DNA from: Cohnella terricola
Lineage (GTDB): Bacteria > Bacillota > Bacilli > Paenibacillales > Paenibacillaceae
DNA length: 64,000 nucleotides
Assembly (NCBI RefSeq): GCF_007786475.1
Contig: NZ_VNJJ01000001.1
Span: 605,381 to 669,380, forward strand
Reading direction: 5' to 3'
Shown here: piece after piece, positions 8,086 through 16,217 of the stretch
Position numbering within the stretch: position 1 is the first letter of the stretch
Layout of the letters: each line of letters starts with the position of its first letter
Translations under genes and position numbers: made by a program
Notes under the pieces: model-generated
What the model was told of the DNA's origin: nothing
The model's database searches: none
The model's input: the letters and a program-made list of their open reading frames with translations, nothing else

Positions 8086-9130
8086 GAAAATCGCCGTAAT
8101 CGTTGCGGGCAGTTGGGGGACGGCATTATCTCGGGTGCTTGCGGATAACGGACATCGCGTCATGTTATGGACGCGTAAACAAGCTCAAGCGGACGAGATC
8201 AACCGCGAGCGCAGCAACGACAAGTTCCTTCCCGGTGTAAAGTTGCCCGAGGGGATCTCGGCCACGTCCGATATGGCCGAAGCGATGGCAGGCGCCGAGG
8301 CGGTGCTGTTCGTCGCGCCTTCGTCCGCCATGCGAGAAGTCGCTCGCCAAGCGGCTAAGGTTCTTCAAAAGGACGCATTGGTTATTCATGCGACGAAAGG
8401 TTACGAGAGCGATTCTCTGAAACGAATGTCCGTCGTGCTCTCGGAGGAACTAGGTCGTCCGGAGAGCAGTATCGTCGTCTTGTCCGGACCCAGCCATGCG
8501 GAGGAAGTCGTGCAGCAGCATCCGACGACGATCGTCGTGGCAGCCAAGGACGTTTCCTGCGCGGAAGCGGCGCAAGATTTATTCATGAATCATTCTTACT
8601 TCCGAGTCTATACGAATCCGGATATGGTCGGCGTGGAGACGGCCGGAGCGATCAAGAACATTATCGCGCTTGGGGCCGGTCTTTCCGATGGACTCGGCTT
8701 CGGCGACAATGCCAAGGCGGCGCTCATTACGCGCGGCTTGGCGGAGATCGCTAGGCTTGGAGATGCGATCGGGGCTAACCCCTTGACGTTCGCGGGCTTG
8801 GCCGGCGTAGGCGACTTAATAGGGACGTGCACCAGTCAACATAGCCGCAACTGGAGAGCAGGCTCAATGCTAGCGCAAGGGATTCCGTTGCCAGAAGTAC
8901 TGGAGCGAATGGGCATGGTCGTAGAAGGCGTGAGAACGACGAAAGCCGCTTACGTACTGGCCCGCCAGCATGGTGTCGAGATGCCGATCACGGATCAGCT
9001 CTATGCCGTTCTATTTGAAGGATTGTCTCCCGATAAAGCGGTCGGGGCGCTAATGGGTCGCGTTCGTACCCACGAGATCGAGGAAGTCGCGACCGAATTG
9101 ACGAGCAAGCGGGCCAATCGATCAATATAA
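8078..9130 (+). CDS. gpsA: NAD(P)H-dependent glycerol-3-phosphate dehydrogenase
   Basis: Makes sn-glycerol-3-phosphate from dihydroxyacetone phosphate for phospholipid synthesis. The 350-residue protein has the N-terminal Rossmann fold and the C-terminal helical domain with GAIKNIIAL and the catalytic-lysine region. The family nucleotide-binding loop is GxGSWGTA; here it reads VAGSWGTA, so the first glycine (residue 9) is valine, encoded GTT. The rest of the enzyme looks intact, which argues against a pseudogene. GTG start behind AAGGGGGAG, overlapping plsY. Confidence 0.95.
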   Translation: MSKKIAVIVAGSWGTALSRVLADNGHRVMLWTRKQAQADEINRERSNDKFLPGVKLPEGISATSDMAEAMAGAEAVLFVAPSSAMREVARQAAKVLQKDALVIHATKGYESDSLKRMSVVLSEELGRPESSIVVLSGPSHAEEVVQQHPTTIVVAAKDVSCAEAAQDLFMNHSYFRVYTNPDMVGVETAGAIKNIIALGAGLSDGLGFGDNAKAALITRGLAEIARLGDAIGANPLTFAGLAGVGDLIGTCTSQHSRNWRAGSMLAQGIPLPEVLERMGMVVEGVRTTKAAYVLARQHGVEMPITDQLYAVLFEGLSPDKAVGALMGRVRTHEIEEVATELTSKRANRSI

Positions 9131-9207
9131 GGCTTGGGCGGTAAAAGCCCGCACCCTTCGAACCTTCTCCTCATAGGATGCATTGTTACATTCGGAGGAG
9201 GGGAAGT

Positions 9208-9480
9208 ATGGACAAATTTCCGAAGGATCTACTCGGCGCCGTCAATAAAAAAACCGGGAAAAACATCTCCGAAAACTCCATCAAGAAGATCGCGAGCTCT
9301 GTTACTCCCAGCACTTTACAAAGCGATGCCCAGATCAGGGCGTTGATTAAACAGGTGTCGGCGATGGCTAACGTTCCCGTATCCGAAAGCACGATACAGG
9401 AAATCGTCGGTGCCGTCAAGAAGAGCGGGTTGAACATGGGCAACTTGGAGTCGCTCGTCAAAATGATGGTGAAGAAATAA
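9208..9480 (+). CDS. spoVIF: Stage VI sporulation protein F
   Basis: A 90-residue soluble protein whose sequence (MDKFPKDLLGAVNKKTGKNI at the start, then helical, basic, ending KMMVKK) fits the SpoVIF family, a coat-assembly factor of late sporulation. The ATG at 9208 follows GGAGGAGGGG. The open frame extends a further 30 bases upstream to 9178 without a suitable ribosome binding site. In B. subtilis spoVIF (yjcC) is elsewhere, so the position beside gpsA is specific to this lineage. Ends in a strong terminator. Confidence 0.8.
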   Translation: MDKFPKDLLGAVNKKTGKNISENSIKKIASSVTPSTLQSDAQIRALIKQVSAMANVPVSESTIQEIVGAVKKSGLNMGNLESLVKMMVKK

Positions 9481-9496
9481 TAACGGAGCGTAATGC

Positions 9497-9527
9497 AAAA
9501 AGACTTCCGGTCGCCGGAAGTCTTTTT
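9497..9527 (+). terminator. Bidirectional terminator between spoVIF and the convergent membrane gene
   Basis: AAAAAGACTTCCGG, TCG loop, CCGGAAGTCTTTTT. The A and T runs on both flanks let it work for both converging genes. Confidence 0.9.
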
Positions 9528-9579
9528 GTGCGTCATTTATGTAGGAGATGGGCGGAAAACCGATCTATCTCACTGGGGC

Positions 9580-10098
9580 TTAGCTGACGTTTCTTTGAGA
9601 GAATCTTTGCGGGATTGTCCAGGCTGCCACGGCGGCGAGAGCGATCCAGAGAACGTCGTACATTTTGAACATGTCGCTAAAGGAGATAATGGAGCCGGCA
9701 TCCGATAAACCTAGTTGCTGAAGGTACTCTTCGACATCTTGTTTGACTAAATAATAAGTGATGTATTTGCCTGCGAGAACACCCAGCAAACCGAATATGA
9801 CCGCGATAATCTGGTGCAGTGGCGTCACGTTTTTCCGAGATAAGAAAGCAACGACGAAGCCGACTAGCGCGCCGATTGCCGAAGCCAGTATGCCAAGCTC
9901 GTAATTGCCATAATAGGCGATCAATGCCCAAACGACGGCTCCCACCAACGCTGCGGCGACTGCCCCGACGATAATGACGCCCATCGGCAAGGATCTGGTT
10001 TCCTGTTCCGGCTCCCTCGTAATTTCATACTGAATTCTTTGCGAATTTGCGGATTGCGATTGCTCGCCTTGCGTTTGTTCCAATTGCGGAGTTTCCAA
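9580..10098 (-). CDS. Unrecognised four-span membrane protein
   Basis: A 172-residue protein on the minus strand. The first ~37 residues are polar and rich in Gln and Glu, followed by four hydrophobic segments (around residues 39-62, 68-88, 95-117 and 150-163). No family is recognised. TTG start at 10096-10098 with AAAGGG about ten bases upstream. It is one of only two minus-strand genes in the window and is divergent from yphE; it shares the terminator region with spoVIF. It could be lineage-specific envelope protein, but nothing in the sequence shows a function. Confidence 0.65.
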   Translation of the reverse strand: METPQLEQTQGEQSQSANSQRIQYEITREPEQETRSLPMGVIIVGAVAAALVGAVVWALIAYYGNYELGILASAIGALVGFVVAFLSRKNVTPLHQIIAVIFGLLGVLAGKYITYYLVKQDVEEYLQQLGLSDAGSIISFSDMFKMYDVLWIALAAVAAWTIPQRFSQRNVS

Positions 10099-10203
10099 TT
10101 TCGTAACACCCTTTCGTCTAAGTTAAAACTTTCCAAAATTACTATTCTACACCGATAGCTCTATTCCTCCTTCATTCGACAAAAAACTACTTTTACTCCA
10201 TTT

Positions 10204-10232
10204 TTGTCAACCTACTTGTCAAATGGTATAAT
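10204..10232 (+). promoter_or_regulatory. Sigma-A-type promoter of yphE
   Basis: TTGTCA (10204-10209), 17-bp spacer, TATAAT (10227-10232). TTGTCAA is repeated 11 bp downstream inside the spacer. Confidence 0.7.
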
Positions 10233-10273
10233 ATTAAGCATTTGAGTCAGTAAGAGATGGGAGGGCGGCATCG

Positions 10274-10489
10274 ATGTTTAACATGCTGCAAACGTACGCC
10301 GCGGCCAAGCTGGATCCGATGAGCAAAATGTGGGTGTCCTTCATCGGGATCGGCTTGATGGTATTGGCGGCGTTAATGATTACATTCGCGCGCACCAAAA
10401 CAAAAGGATGGGTTCGTCTCGTCCTCACGCTAGTCGCGATCGTTATGCTGATTTATGGTATGATTTGTGGACTTTTATCCATCGTATAA
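10274..10489 (+). CDS. yphE: DUF2768 membrane protein (YphE-like)
   Basis: A 71-residue protein with two membrane spans (about residues 20-38 and 46-68) and a short basic loop between them (ARTKTKGWVR). Size, topology and its place between gpsA and yphF/spoIVA match B. subtilis yphE of the DUF2768 family, of unknown function. Ribosome binding site GGGAGGGCGGC precedes the ATG. Confidence 0.8.
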   Translation: MFNMLQTYAAAKLDPMSKMWVSFIGIGLMVLAALMITFARTKTKGWVRLVLTLVAIVMLIYGMICGLLSIV

Positions 10490-10496
10490 TACATAA

Positions 10497-10805
10497 GTGG
10501 AGGGGATCAGCATACTTACTTTAACCGGACGAACCCTCTCGAAAACGGTCGAAACGCAAATCGGCAAAAGCTTGCTCCAGATCGCGCAGTCCGAATCGAT
10601 AGATTGGCAGTTCAACTGTTCCAGGGGCACATGCGCGAAGTGCAGATGTATCGTGGAGGAAGGCGCGGATCTGCTGTCGGAAGTGAGCGATGCCGAGTGG
10701 GACCGACTGGGACCGGACGAATTGGATGCGGGATATCGGCTGGGCTGCCAAGCCGTCGTAGAGGCGAAGGGCGTCATCAAAGCGATAAACAAAACTTATT
10801 TCTAA
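10497..10805 (+). CDS. [2Fe-2S] ferredoxin (plant-type cysteine spacing)
   Basis: A ~100-residue electron carrier with the plant-type cluster motif C-x4-C-x2-C (C41, C46, C49 counted from the GTG) and a fourth cysteine in RLGCQA near residue 84. The start is uncertain. A GTG at 10497 is the only standard codon, but the ribosome binding site GGAGGGG (10499-10505) lies just after it, perfectly placed for the in-frame ATA at 10512, after which the protein begins with the usual beta strand (LTLTG). Translation from ATA, or a mutated ATG, is therefore possible. It is seven bases upstream of a nucleotidyltransferase-like gene, and a second ferredoxin follows. Confidence 0.85.
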   Translation: MEGISILTLTGRTLSKTVETQIGKSLLQIAQSESIDWQFNCSRGTCAKCRCIVEEGADLLSEVSDAEWDRLGPDELDAGYRLGCQAVVEAKGVIKAINKTYF

Positions 10806-10812
10806 GCCAAGA

Positions 10813-11430
10813 ATGGAAGTGGCCGATATGCGGAACGATTTGCCGCTCTCCGCGCTGACGAAGCTGATCGCCGAGCTGGAGGAAGAAGAAGCCAGCTACG
10901 TCGTCGGGGGCAGCACGGGGCTGGTTCTGCGCGGAGCGAACCTAGATCGCCCTCCGCGCGATCTGGATGTTTACGTCGATGAGGATGCGGTTCGTCCCGT
11001 TCACGAACGTTTGCGTTCTTATGCGTTAGATGGCCCGGAAGACAACGAGACGGAAAAATACCATTCCACGTTGTCCCATTATCGGATCGAGGGAACGATG
11101 GTCGAGCTGGTCGGACATTTTCGCGTTTACGCCAGACAATCCGTCTATACGACGGAAGTGAACGGGTTTCTTTACCCCAATTGCGACATCATCGAGTTTG
11201 ACGGAGTTAAGGTTCCTGTTATTCCTTTGGGGCACGAATTGATCTTTAACGTGCTGCGCGAGCGGCACGATCGAGCGGAAGCGGCGGGGAAGCTGATCTC
11301 GCAGGATCCAGATAAGCATATGCCCTTGCTGAAGGAACTCATTCGCAGAAATCGATTAAGCGAACAAATCGCGGCGGAAACGCTGGCGCTTGCAGGCGCC
11401 AGGATGTTCGATCCCCAGGAGGAGCAATGA
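10813..11430 (+). CDS. Nucleotidyltransferase-fold protein, function unknown
   Basis: A 205-residue protein with the minimal nucleotidyltransferase signature: GGSTGLVLRG near residues 32-41 and RDLDVYVD near 49-56, giving the G-S and D-x-D metal/NTP-binding elements. The C-terminal part is helical and charged. The fold is shared with antitoxin-like MNT proteins, aminoglycoside nucleotidyltransferases and tRNA CCA enzymes; nothing shows which substrate is used. It is packed between two [2Fe-2S] ferredoxin genes and its stop overlaps the second one (ATGA). Start ATG 10813 has a weak ribosome binding site; ATG 10828 is the alternative. Confidence 0.7.
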   Translation: MEVADMRNDLPLSALTKLIAELEEEEASYVVGGSTGLVLRGANLDRPPRDLDVYVDEDAVRPVHERLRSYALDGPEDNETEKYHSTLSHYRIEGTMVELVGHFRVYARQSVYTTEVNGFLYPNCDIIEFDGVKVPVIPLGHELIFNVLRERHDRAEAAGKLISQDPDKHMPLLKELIRRNRLSEQIAAETLALAGARMFDPQEEQ

Positions 11431-11792
11431 TGGGGGGCGGGGGCAAACATTCGGTAACCTTCGGGCCGGACGGGGAGCAAATCTTCGTTAGACCGGGAAC
11501 GACTTTATTGGAAGCGTCCCGCAGGGCAGGCGCGAAGGTTCGCACGCGCTGCGGAGGCGTGGCCGGATGTCTGATGTGTAAAATCCATGTGTCCGAGGAT
11601 CAGGCGGATCGTCTACAGCCTCCGACTACGGCGGAAATTCGCAAGCTCGGCTCTCTGCTGGGGCAAGGTGTACGTCTCTCCTGCCAAGCCAGAACGCGGG
11701 GCGACGTCGTCGTGTCGATTCCGGAGGATCCGCTAAAAGCGGCGATCCGCAAGCGGCTGGCTGAACAGGAAGAAGACGATTGGTTGATTTGA
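11427..11792 (+). CDS. [2Fe-2S] ferredoxin (C-x5-C-x2-C spacing)
   Basis: A 121-residue protein with C-x5-C-x2-C (RCGGVAGCLMC, about residues 46-55) and a fourth cysteine in RLSCQA. The x5 spacing differs from the x4 spacing of the ferredoxin at 10.5 kb, so the two are not a simple recent duplication. The C-terminus is extended and acidic (EQEEDDWLI). Two adjacent ATG codons follow AGGAGGAGC; the first overlaps the previous stop. A role as electron donor is a family inference, and the partner enzyme is not visible here. Confidence 0.85.
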   Translation: MMGGGGKHSVTFGPDGEQIFVRPGTTLLEASRRAGAKVRTRCGGVAGCLMCKIHVSEDQADRLQPPTTAEIRKLGSLLGQGVRLSCQARTRGDVVVSIPEDPLKAAIRKRLAEQEEDDWLI

Positions 11793-11814
11793 CGTCATTC
11801 GGGAGGATTCAACG

Positions 11815-12546
11815 ATGATAGTTCGATTATTGCCCAAGGCGCTAGCAGCGGTATTGGCGAGCCTGGCGTTATTATTGCTGGCGGGATGCATGTATCCGGA
11901 GGACCAATCTCCGGGAAACAACGCATCGGCCAGAGAAGCGGTGCTTACCGTGCAGGATGCGGTGGACCGCTATCGTGAACAGACGGGACTGCTGCCGATT
12001 CAGAATGCCGATGAGACGATTCCGCAGTACGAGAAATATAAAGTGGATTTCGGCAAATTAAAAAGACTCGGTTATGTCTCTCAAGTTCCCGGTGCCGCTT
12101 TCGAAAGCGGAGGCGCATATCAATTTCTCATTATCGATGAAGAGACGAATCCGCTCGTCAGGCTGCTTGATCTAACAGTGTTTCAATCCGTCGCCGGCGT
12201 TCAGAAGAAGGTGGACGAATATCGCGCCGGACACGCGAACCGCAATCCGGCGGGCGACGAAGTATATCCCGGATTCGCTTCGGTCGATTTCTCCAAGCTA
12301 GGCATGAAATCTCTGGAGATCCGAAGCATGTATTCTCGTCAAACGTTAAATTTGCTCGTGGACGAAGCAGGTCAAGTGTTCGTCGATTACGGAATCGATA
12401 TCGCGACCGCGCTGAATAAGGCGGAGGTCAAGCCCGGAGCGAATGAAGACCTTAGACGCATGTTGATCGACGCCTCGTATTTCGTTCCCGTTCGATCTCC
12501 GGCTTACCAATTGGTGAACGGCGAACCGACGGCAGTTCGTTCTTGA
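11815..12546 (+). CDS. yphF: YphF-like lipoprotein
   Basis: A 243-residue protein with a lipoprotein signal peptide: basic start, hydrophobic core and lipobox LLAGC with the modified cysteine near residue 25. The mature part has no recognised catalytic motif. Position directly before spoIVA matches B. subtilis yphF. Ribosome binding site GGGAGGA, nine bases before the ATG. Function unknown; anchored outside the membrane (or, in sporulation, to the forespore/mother-cell membranes). Confidence 0.75.
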   Translation: MIVRLLPKALAAVLASLALLLLAGCMYPEDQSPGNNASAREAVLTVQDAVDRYREQTGLLPIQNADETIPQYEKYKVDFGKLKRLGYVSQVPGAAFESGGAYQFLIIDEETNPLVRLLDLTVFQSVAGVQKKVDEYRAGHANRNPAGDEVYPGFASVDFSKLGMKSLEIRSMYSRQTLNLLVDEAGQVFVDYGIDIATALNKAEVKPGANEDLRRMLIDASYFVPVRSPAYQLVNGEPTAVRS

Positions 12547-12572
12547 TATCTACTCTTTTCATAAAAAAGATT

Positions 12573-12605
12573 AAAGGGAGATGACATACGTGTCTCTCTT
12601 TTTTC
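12573..12605 (+). terminator. Terminator of the yphE-yphF operon
   Basis: GGGAGA pairs with TCTCTC (one G-T pair), with an inner ACA/TGT pairing, followed by TTTTTT. Confidence 0.7.
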
Positions 12606-12679
12606 ATATGCTCATGGGGGAAACACGGGGAGCTCTGGCAGGCGTAAGCCGACAGGGCAAACATTTTGTGCGGGCGGCG

Positions 12680-12707
12680 TCATATTCGGGACAATCGCAC
12701 ATACAAT
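12680..12707 (+). promoter_or_regulatory. Sigma-E-type promoter of spoIVA
   Basis: TCATATT (12680-12686), 13-bp spacer, CATACAAT (12700-12707). Both elements fit the mother-cell sigma-E consensus (kmATATT, 13-15 bp, CATACA-T), as expected for spoIVA, 83 bases before its start. Confidence 0.75.
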
Positions 12708-12789
12708 GTTACTAGTCCAAGTTCGTGTACGAGTTCCGCCCTGAAGGCGGGTCACGAAAGTTTCGCGATTACGATGGGAGGGAATCTCA

Positions 12790-14268
12790 GTGGAAAAAGT
12801 GGACATTTTCAAGGATATCGCCGAACGCACCGGCGGCGATATCTACCTCGGGGTCGTGGGTGCCGTCCGCACGGGCAAATCGACCTTTATCAAACGGTTT
12901 ATGGAAACCGTTGTTTTACCTAATATCGCGTTTGAAGCGGATCGGATCAGAGCGATCGACGAATTGCCTCAAAGCGCGGCAGGCCGTACAATCATGACGA
13001 CGGAGCCGAAGTTCGTCCCGAACAACGCGGTGCAGCTCAAAGTGGCTGAAGGCCTCGAAGTGAACGTCCGCCTCGTCGATTGCGTCGGATATACGGTCGA
13101 CGGAGCGAAAGGCTTCGAGGATGAAGGCGGTCCGCGTATGATTACGACACCTTGGTTCGAGGATCCGATTCCGTTCCAAGAAGCGGCAGAGATCGGAACG
13201 CGCAAAGTCATTCAAGAGCATTCCACTCTTGGCGTCGTCGTGACGACGGACGGAACGATCTCGGAAATTCCTCGCGGCTCCTATGTTGACGCCGAGGAGC
13301 GGGTCGTGAACGAGTTGAAGGAAGTTGGCAAGCCGTTCGTCTTAATCGTGAACTCCGCACGGCCGAGGAGCGAAGAAACTCAGGCGCTCCGCAACGAGCT
13401 GGCCATTAAATACGATATTCCCGTTATGGCGGTAAGCGCCGCGACGATGGGCGAAGACGAAGTTATGGGCGTTCTTCGCGAAGTGCTGTACGAATTCCCC
13501 GTGCACGAAGTCAACGTTAATCTGCCAAGCTGGGTCATGGTACTAAACGAAGGCCACTGGCTGCGCACGAGCTACGAGAATTCCGTTCGTGAGACGGTCA
13601 AGGATATTCGCAGACTGCGTGACGTGGAACGTGTCGTCGCCCAGTTCATGGAGTACGATTTCGTGGCTAGAGCCGGCCTCAGCGGCATGAATATGGGGCA
13701 AGGCGTAGCCGAAATCGACCTATACGCTCCCGATGAACTGTACGACAAAATCCTGATGGAAGTCGTCGGAACCGAAATCCGCGGCAAGGATCATCTGCTT
13801 CAGCTAATGCAGGAGTTCTCGCACGCGAAGAGGGAATACGACCGGTTCTCGGAAGCGCTCGAGATGGTCAAGACGACAGGCTACGGAATCGCGGCCCCAT
13901 CGCTTGCGGAGATGGTGCTTGACGAGCCGGAGCTCATTCGACAAGGTTCGCGTTTCGGCGTCAGGCTGAAAGCGACGGCGCCTTCGATCCACATGATCCG
14001 GGTCGACGTCGAGTCCGAATTCGCGCCGATCATCGGTACGGAGAAGCAAAGCGAAGAGCTCGTTCGCTACCTCATGCAGGATTTCGAGAAAGATCCGATC
14101 AAGATTTGGGAATCCGACATTTTCGGGCGCTCGCTGCATTCGATCGTCAGGGAAGGCATTCAGGGCAAGATCGCGATGATGCCCGACAATGCTCGTTACA
14201 AGCTGCAAGAAACGCTGGGCCGGATCATCAACGAAGGCTCGGGCGGCTTGATCGCAATCATTCTATAA
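12790..14268 (+). CDS. spoIVA: Stage IV sporulation protein A (spore coat morphogenetic ATPase)
   Basis: A 492-residue ATPase that polymerises on the forespore surface and forms the coat basement layer. It has the Walker A motif GAVRTGKST (near residues 24-32), the following switch region DCVGYTVDGAKG, and the conserved glycine-rich C-terminus (EGSGGLIAIIL) needed for localisation. GTG start behind GGGAGGGAA. Preceded by a sigma-E-type promoter and followed by its own terminator, so it is expressed alone in the mother cell. Full family length, no anomaly. Confidence 0.97.
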   Translation: MEKVDIFKDIAERTGGDIYLGVVGAVRTGKSTFIKRFMETVVLPNIAFEADRIRAIDELPQSAAGRTIMTTEPKFVPNNAVQLKVAEGLEVNVRLVDCVGYTVDGAKGFEDEGGPRMITTPWFEDPIPFQEAAEIGTRKVIQEHSTLGVVVTTDGTISEIPRGSYVDAEERVVNELKEVGKPFVLIVNSARPRSEETQALRNELAIKYDIPVMAVSAATMGEDEVMGVLREVLYEFPVHEVNVNLPSWVMVLNEGHWLRTSYENSVRETVKDIRRLRDVERVVAQFMEYDFVARAGLSGMNMGQGVAEIDLYAPDELYDKILMEVVGTEIRGKDHLLQLMQEFSHAKREYDRFSEALEMVKTTGYGIAAPSLAEMVLDEPELIRQGSRFGVRLKATAPSIHMIRVDVESEFAPIIGTEKQSEELVRYLMQDFEKDPIKIWESDIFGRSLHSIVREGIQGKIAMMPDNARYKLQETLGRIINEGSGGLIAIIL

Positions 14269-14278
14269 GTGGTCTTAC

Positions 14279-14319
14279 GAAGCGCTTGCCGGTACTTGTG
14301 CCGGTCAAACGCTTCTTTT
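14279..14319 (+). terminator. Terminator of spoIVA
   Basis: GAAGCG (14279-14284) pairs with CGCTTC (14310-14315), with an inner GCCGG/CCGGT pairing, followed by TTTT. Confidence 0.75.
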
Positions 14320-14360
14320 GTTTTCAAGACTGCAATTAACTGTAACCCCGCTCCGCGTAG

Positions 14361-14684
14361 TCAGGTTTCACCTGACTACACGTGCCAAAGTCCCGTTTTG
14401 CACCGTCTAATCAGCTTTCACCTGACTACACGCGCCAAAGTTCCGTATTGCGCCGTCTAATCAGGTTTCACCTGACTACACGCGTCCAAGTCTCGTTTTG
14501 TGCCGTCTAATCAGGTTTCACCTGACTACACGCGTCCGAGTCCCGTTTTGCGCCGTCTAATCAGGATTCACCTGACTACACGCGTCCGCTACCCCGTTTT
14601 GCGCCGCCTAATCAGGTTTCACCTAACTACACGCGCCAAAGTCCCATTCAGCACCGTCTAATTCGTTATTACCTAACTAAACCC
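14361..14684 (+). repeat. Tandem array of six and a half 50-bp units
   Basis: Units begin at 14361, 14411, 14461, 14511, 14561, 14612 and (degenerate) 14662. Each starts with the palindromic TCAGGTTTCACCTGA (hairpin TCAGGT/ACCTGA, loop TTC), then CTACACGCG(T/C)C and CCGTTTTG followed by CGCCGTCTAA. The non-palindromic parts are as conserved as the palindromes, so this is not a CRISPR. The remaining bases 14700-14884 show nothing further. Confidence 0.85.
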
Positions 14685-14884
14685 ATCAGTACCCGCAAAG
14701 ATTACAAGACTTCTATCAATATAGGAAATGAAAGCGCAATTCTAGTGGCAAATCCAAGAATATGCGATCTAGGATATTGCCAGTCGCGGGGAATTCGCCT
14801 ACAATGTTCTGATGGACAGAACGTGCAAAGATAGCGTATAGCCGCAGCAATATGCGAATTTTTTGAATTAAGTAATAAAACCGA

Positions 14885-14913
14885 TTGACATACTCGGAAT
14901 AACTGGTTATAGT
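14885..14913 (+). promoter_or_regulatory. Sigma-A-type promoter of the sugar ABC operon
   Basis: TTGACA (14885-14890), 17-bp spacer, TATAGT (14908-14913). No clear catabolite-response site was found within this promoter. Confidence 0.75.
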
Positions 14914-14960
14914 AAATTTCATCATAGACATGCAGTTATGAATTGGGAGGCAAGAGAGAG

Positions 14961-16109
14961 ATGAATCAACGTAAATTTAAAGGGTCATGGGTCGCACTGT
15001 TGCTAGTATTCGTATTGGTGCTGGCGGCGTGCGGTAAAAAAGAAAACAACAACGCGGGCAGCTCGTCGCCTGCTGCGGAATCGCCATCTGCTTCGGCAAG
15101 CGCGCCTGCATCCAACGATTCGGAACAAAACGCGGAACTGGATGCGCTTAAAGGCAAAAGAATTGCGCTCGTCATGCGTTTCAACACGGGAACGTTCTCC
15201 GCTCAATACGTAGACGGTGTTAAGAAACAAGTGGCCAAATTCGGCGGCGAAGTGACTGTGCTTGCTTCCGAGAACGATCTGGCGAAAATGGCGGCGAACT
15301 TGGATTCCGCTGTTAACCAGAAGTTCGACGGCATTCTGATCGACCACGGCGATGCCGCGGCACTGACGAATGGTCTGAATAAAGCGAAAGAGGCTGGCAT
15401 TCCGATCGTCGCGTTCGACTCGGGCCTGCAGTCTTTCGAAGGTATTACGAATCTCGCCCAGAACGACCAGCAGCTTGCCGAGTTCACGCTCGAGAAGCTC
15501 GCGGAAGAAGCAGGCGGCAAAGGCAATATCGTTAAAGTATGGGTTGCCGGATTCCCTCCAATGGAAAGCCGTCAAATCTCTTACAAAGCGTTCACCGAGA
15601 AGTATACAGACATTAAAGAAATCGCGTCGTTCGGCGACGCAAGCAATCCGCAGCTCGATACGCAAAATAAAATGGAAGCCGTATTGAAACAATATCCGAA
15701 AAAAGGCGACATTACTGCGGTATGGGCGGCATGGGATGAATTCGCTAAAGGCGCAGCCAATGCGATCAAACAAGCCGGACGCGACGAGATCAAAGTATAC
15801 GGTATCGATCTGAGCGATGAAGACTTGAAGATGATTCAAGATCCGACGAGCCCTTGGGTAGCTTCGGCCGCCGTCGACCCGACTTCGATCGGAACGGTTC
15901 AAGTCAGATTCCTGTACCAGAAGTTCCATGGCGATACGACCGATCCGGTTGTTCAATTGGAGCCGGTATTCGTACACCGCGATGCGCTGCCTAAGGACAA
16001 AATCATTACGACCGCAGAGCTTTCTCAATACGTGGAAGGCTGGGGTAGCAGCGATCTCGGCAATACGGATTATCTGAAAGAATTGGAAGCGGCTGTAGGC
16101 GCAAAATAA
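14961..16109 (+). CDS. Sugar ABC transporter substrate-binding lipoprotein
   Basis: A 382-residue lipoprotein with signal peptide and lipobox LAAC (cysteine near residue 25), then a Ser/Ala-rich linker, then a type-I periplasmic binding fold of the ribose/galactose class (Peripla_BP_4). The pattern of DGILIDHGDAAAL, an alternating DSG motif and the WAAWDEFAKGAANAI segment is typical. The exact sugar cannot be read from the sequence. The ATG at 14961, after GGGAGG, removes six residues from the longest frame. It is the first gene of a three-gene transporter with the ATPase and permease downstream. Confidence 0.88.
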   Translation: MNQRKFKGSWVALLLVFVLVLAACGKKENNNAGSSSPAAESPSASASAPASNDSEQNAELDALKGKRIALVMRFNTGTFSAQYVDGVKKQVAKFGGEVTVLASENDLAKMAANLDSAVNQKFDGILIDHGDAAALTNGLNKAKEAGIPIVAFDSGLQSFEGITNLAQNDQQLAEFTLEKLAEEAGGKGNIVKVWVAGFPPMESRQISYKAFTEKYTDIKEIASFGDASNPQLDTQNKMEAVLKQYPKKGDITAVWAAWDEFAKGAANAIKQAGRDEIKVYGIDLSDEDLKMIQDPTSPWVASAAVDPTSIGTVQVRFLYQKFHGDTTDPVVQLEPVFVHRDALPKDKIITTAELSQYVEGWGSSDLGNTDYLKELEAAVGAK

Positions 16110-16217
16110 ACGATTTACAGAACATTCGGCAGGCACGGCGCGGGGATTCATCCGCGCCGTTTCCTGCTGTCAATACGAATTTCGAACAGTCTTCGGCGGG
16201 AAAGGGGACGATCTGCG

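Noticed and set aside
14361..14684. CRISPR array
   Set aside because: Units are 50 bp with the segments between palindromes conserved, not variable spacers, and no cas genes nearby.
14716..14931. 71-codon minus-strand ORF before the sugar-binding gene
   Set aside because: Overlaps the promoter at 14885-14913; no ribosome binding site or homology visible.
15003..16151. 382-codon open frame on the minus strand over the sugar-binding gene
   Set aside because: Overlaps a well-supported lipoprotein gene; codon composition of a shadow frame, no ribosome binding site or domain.
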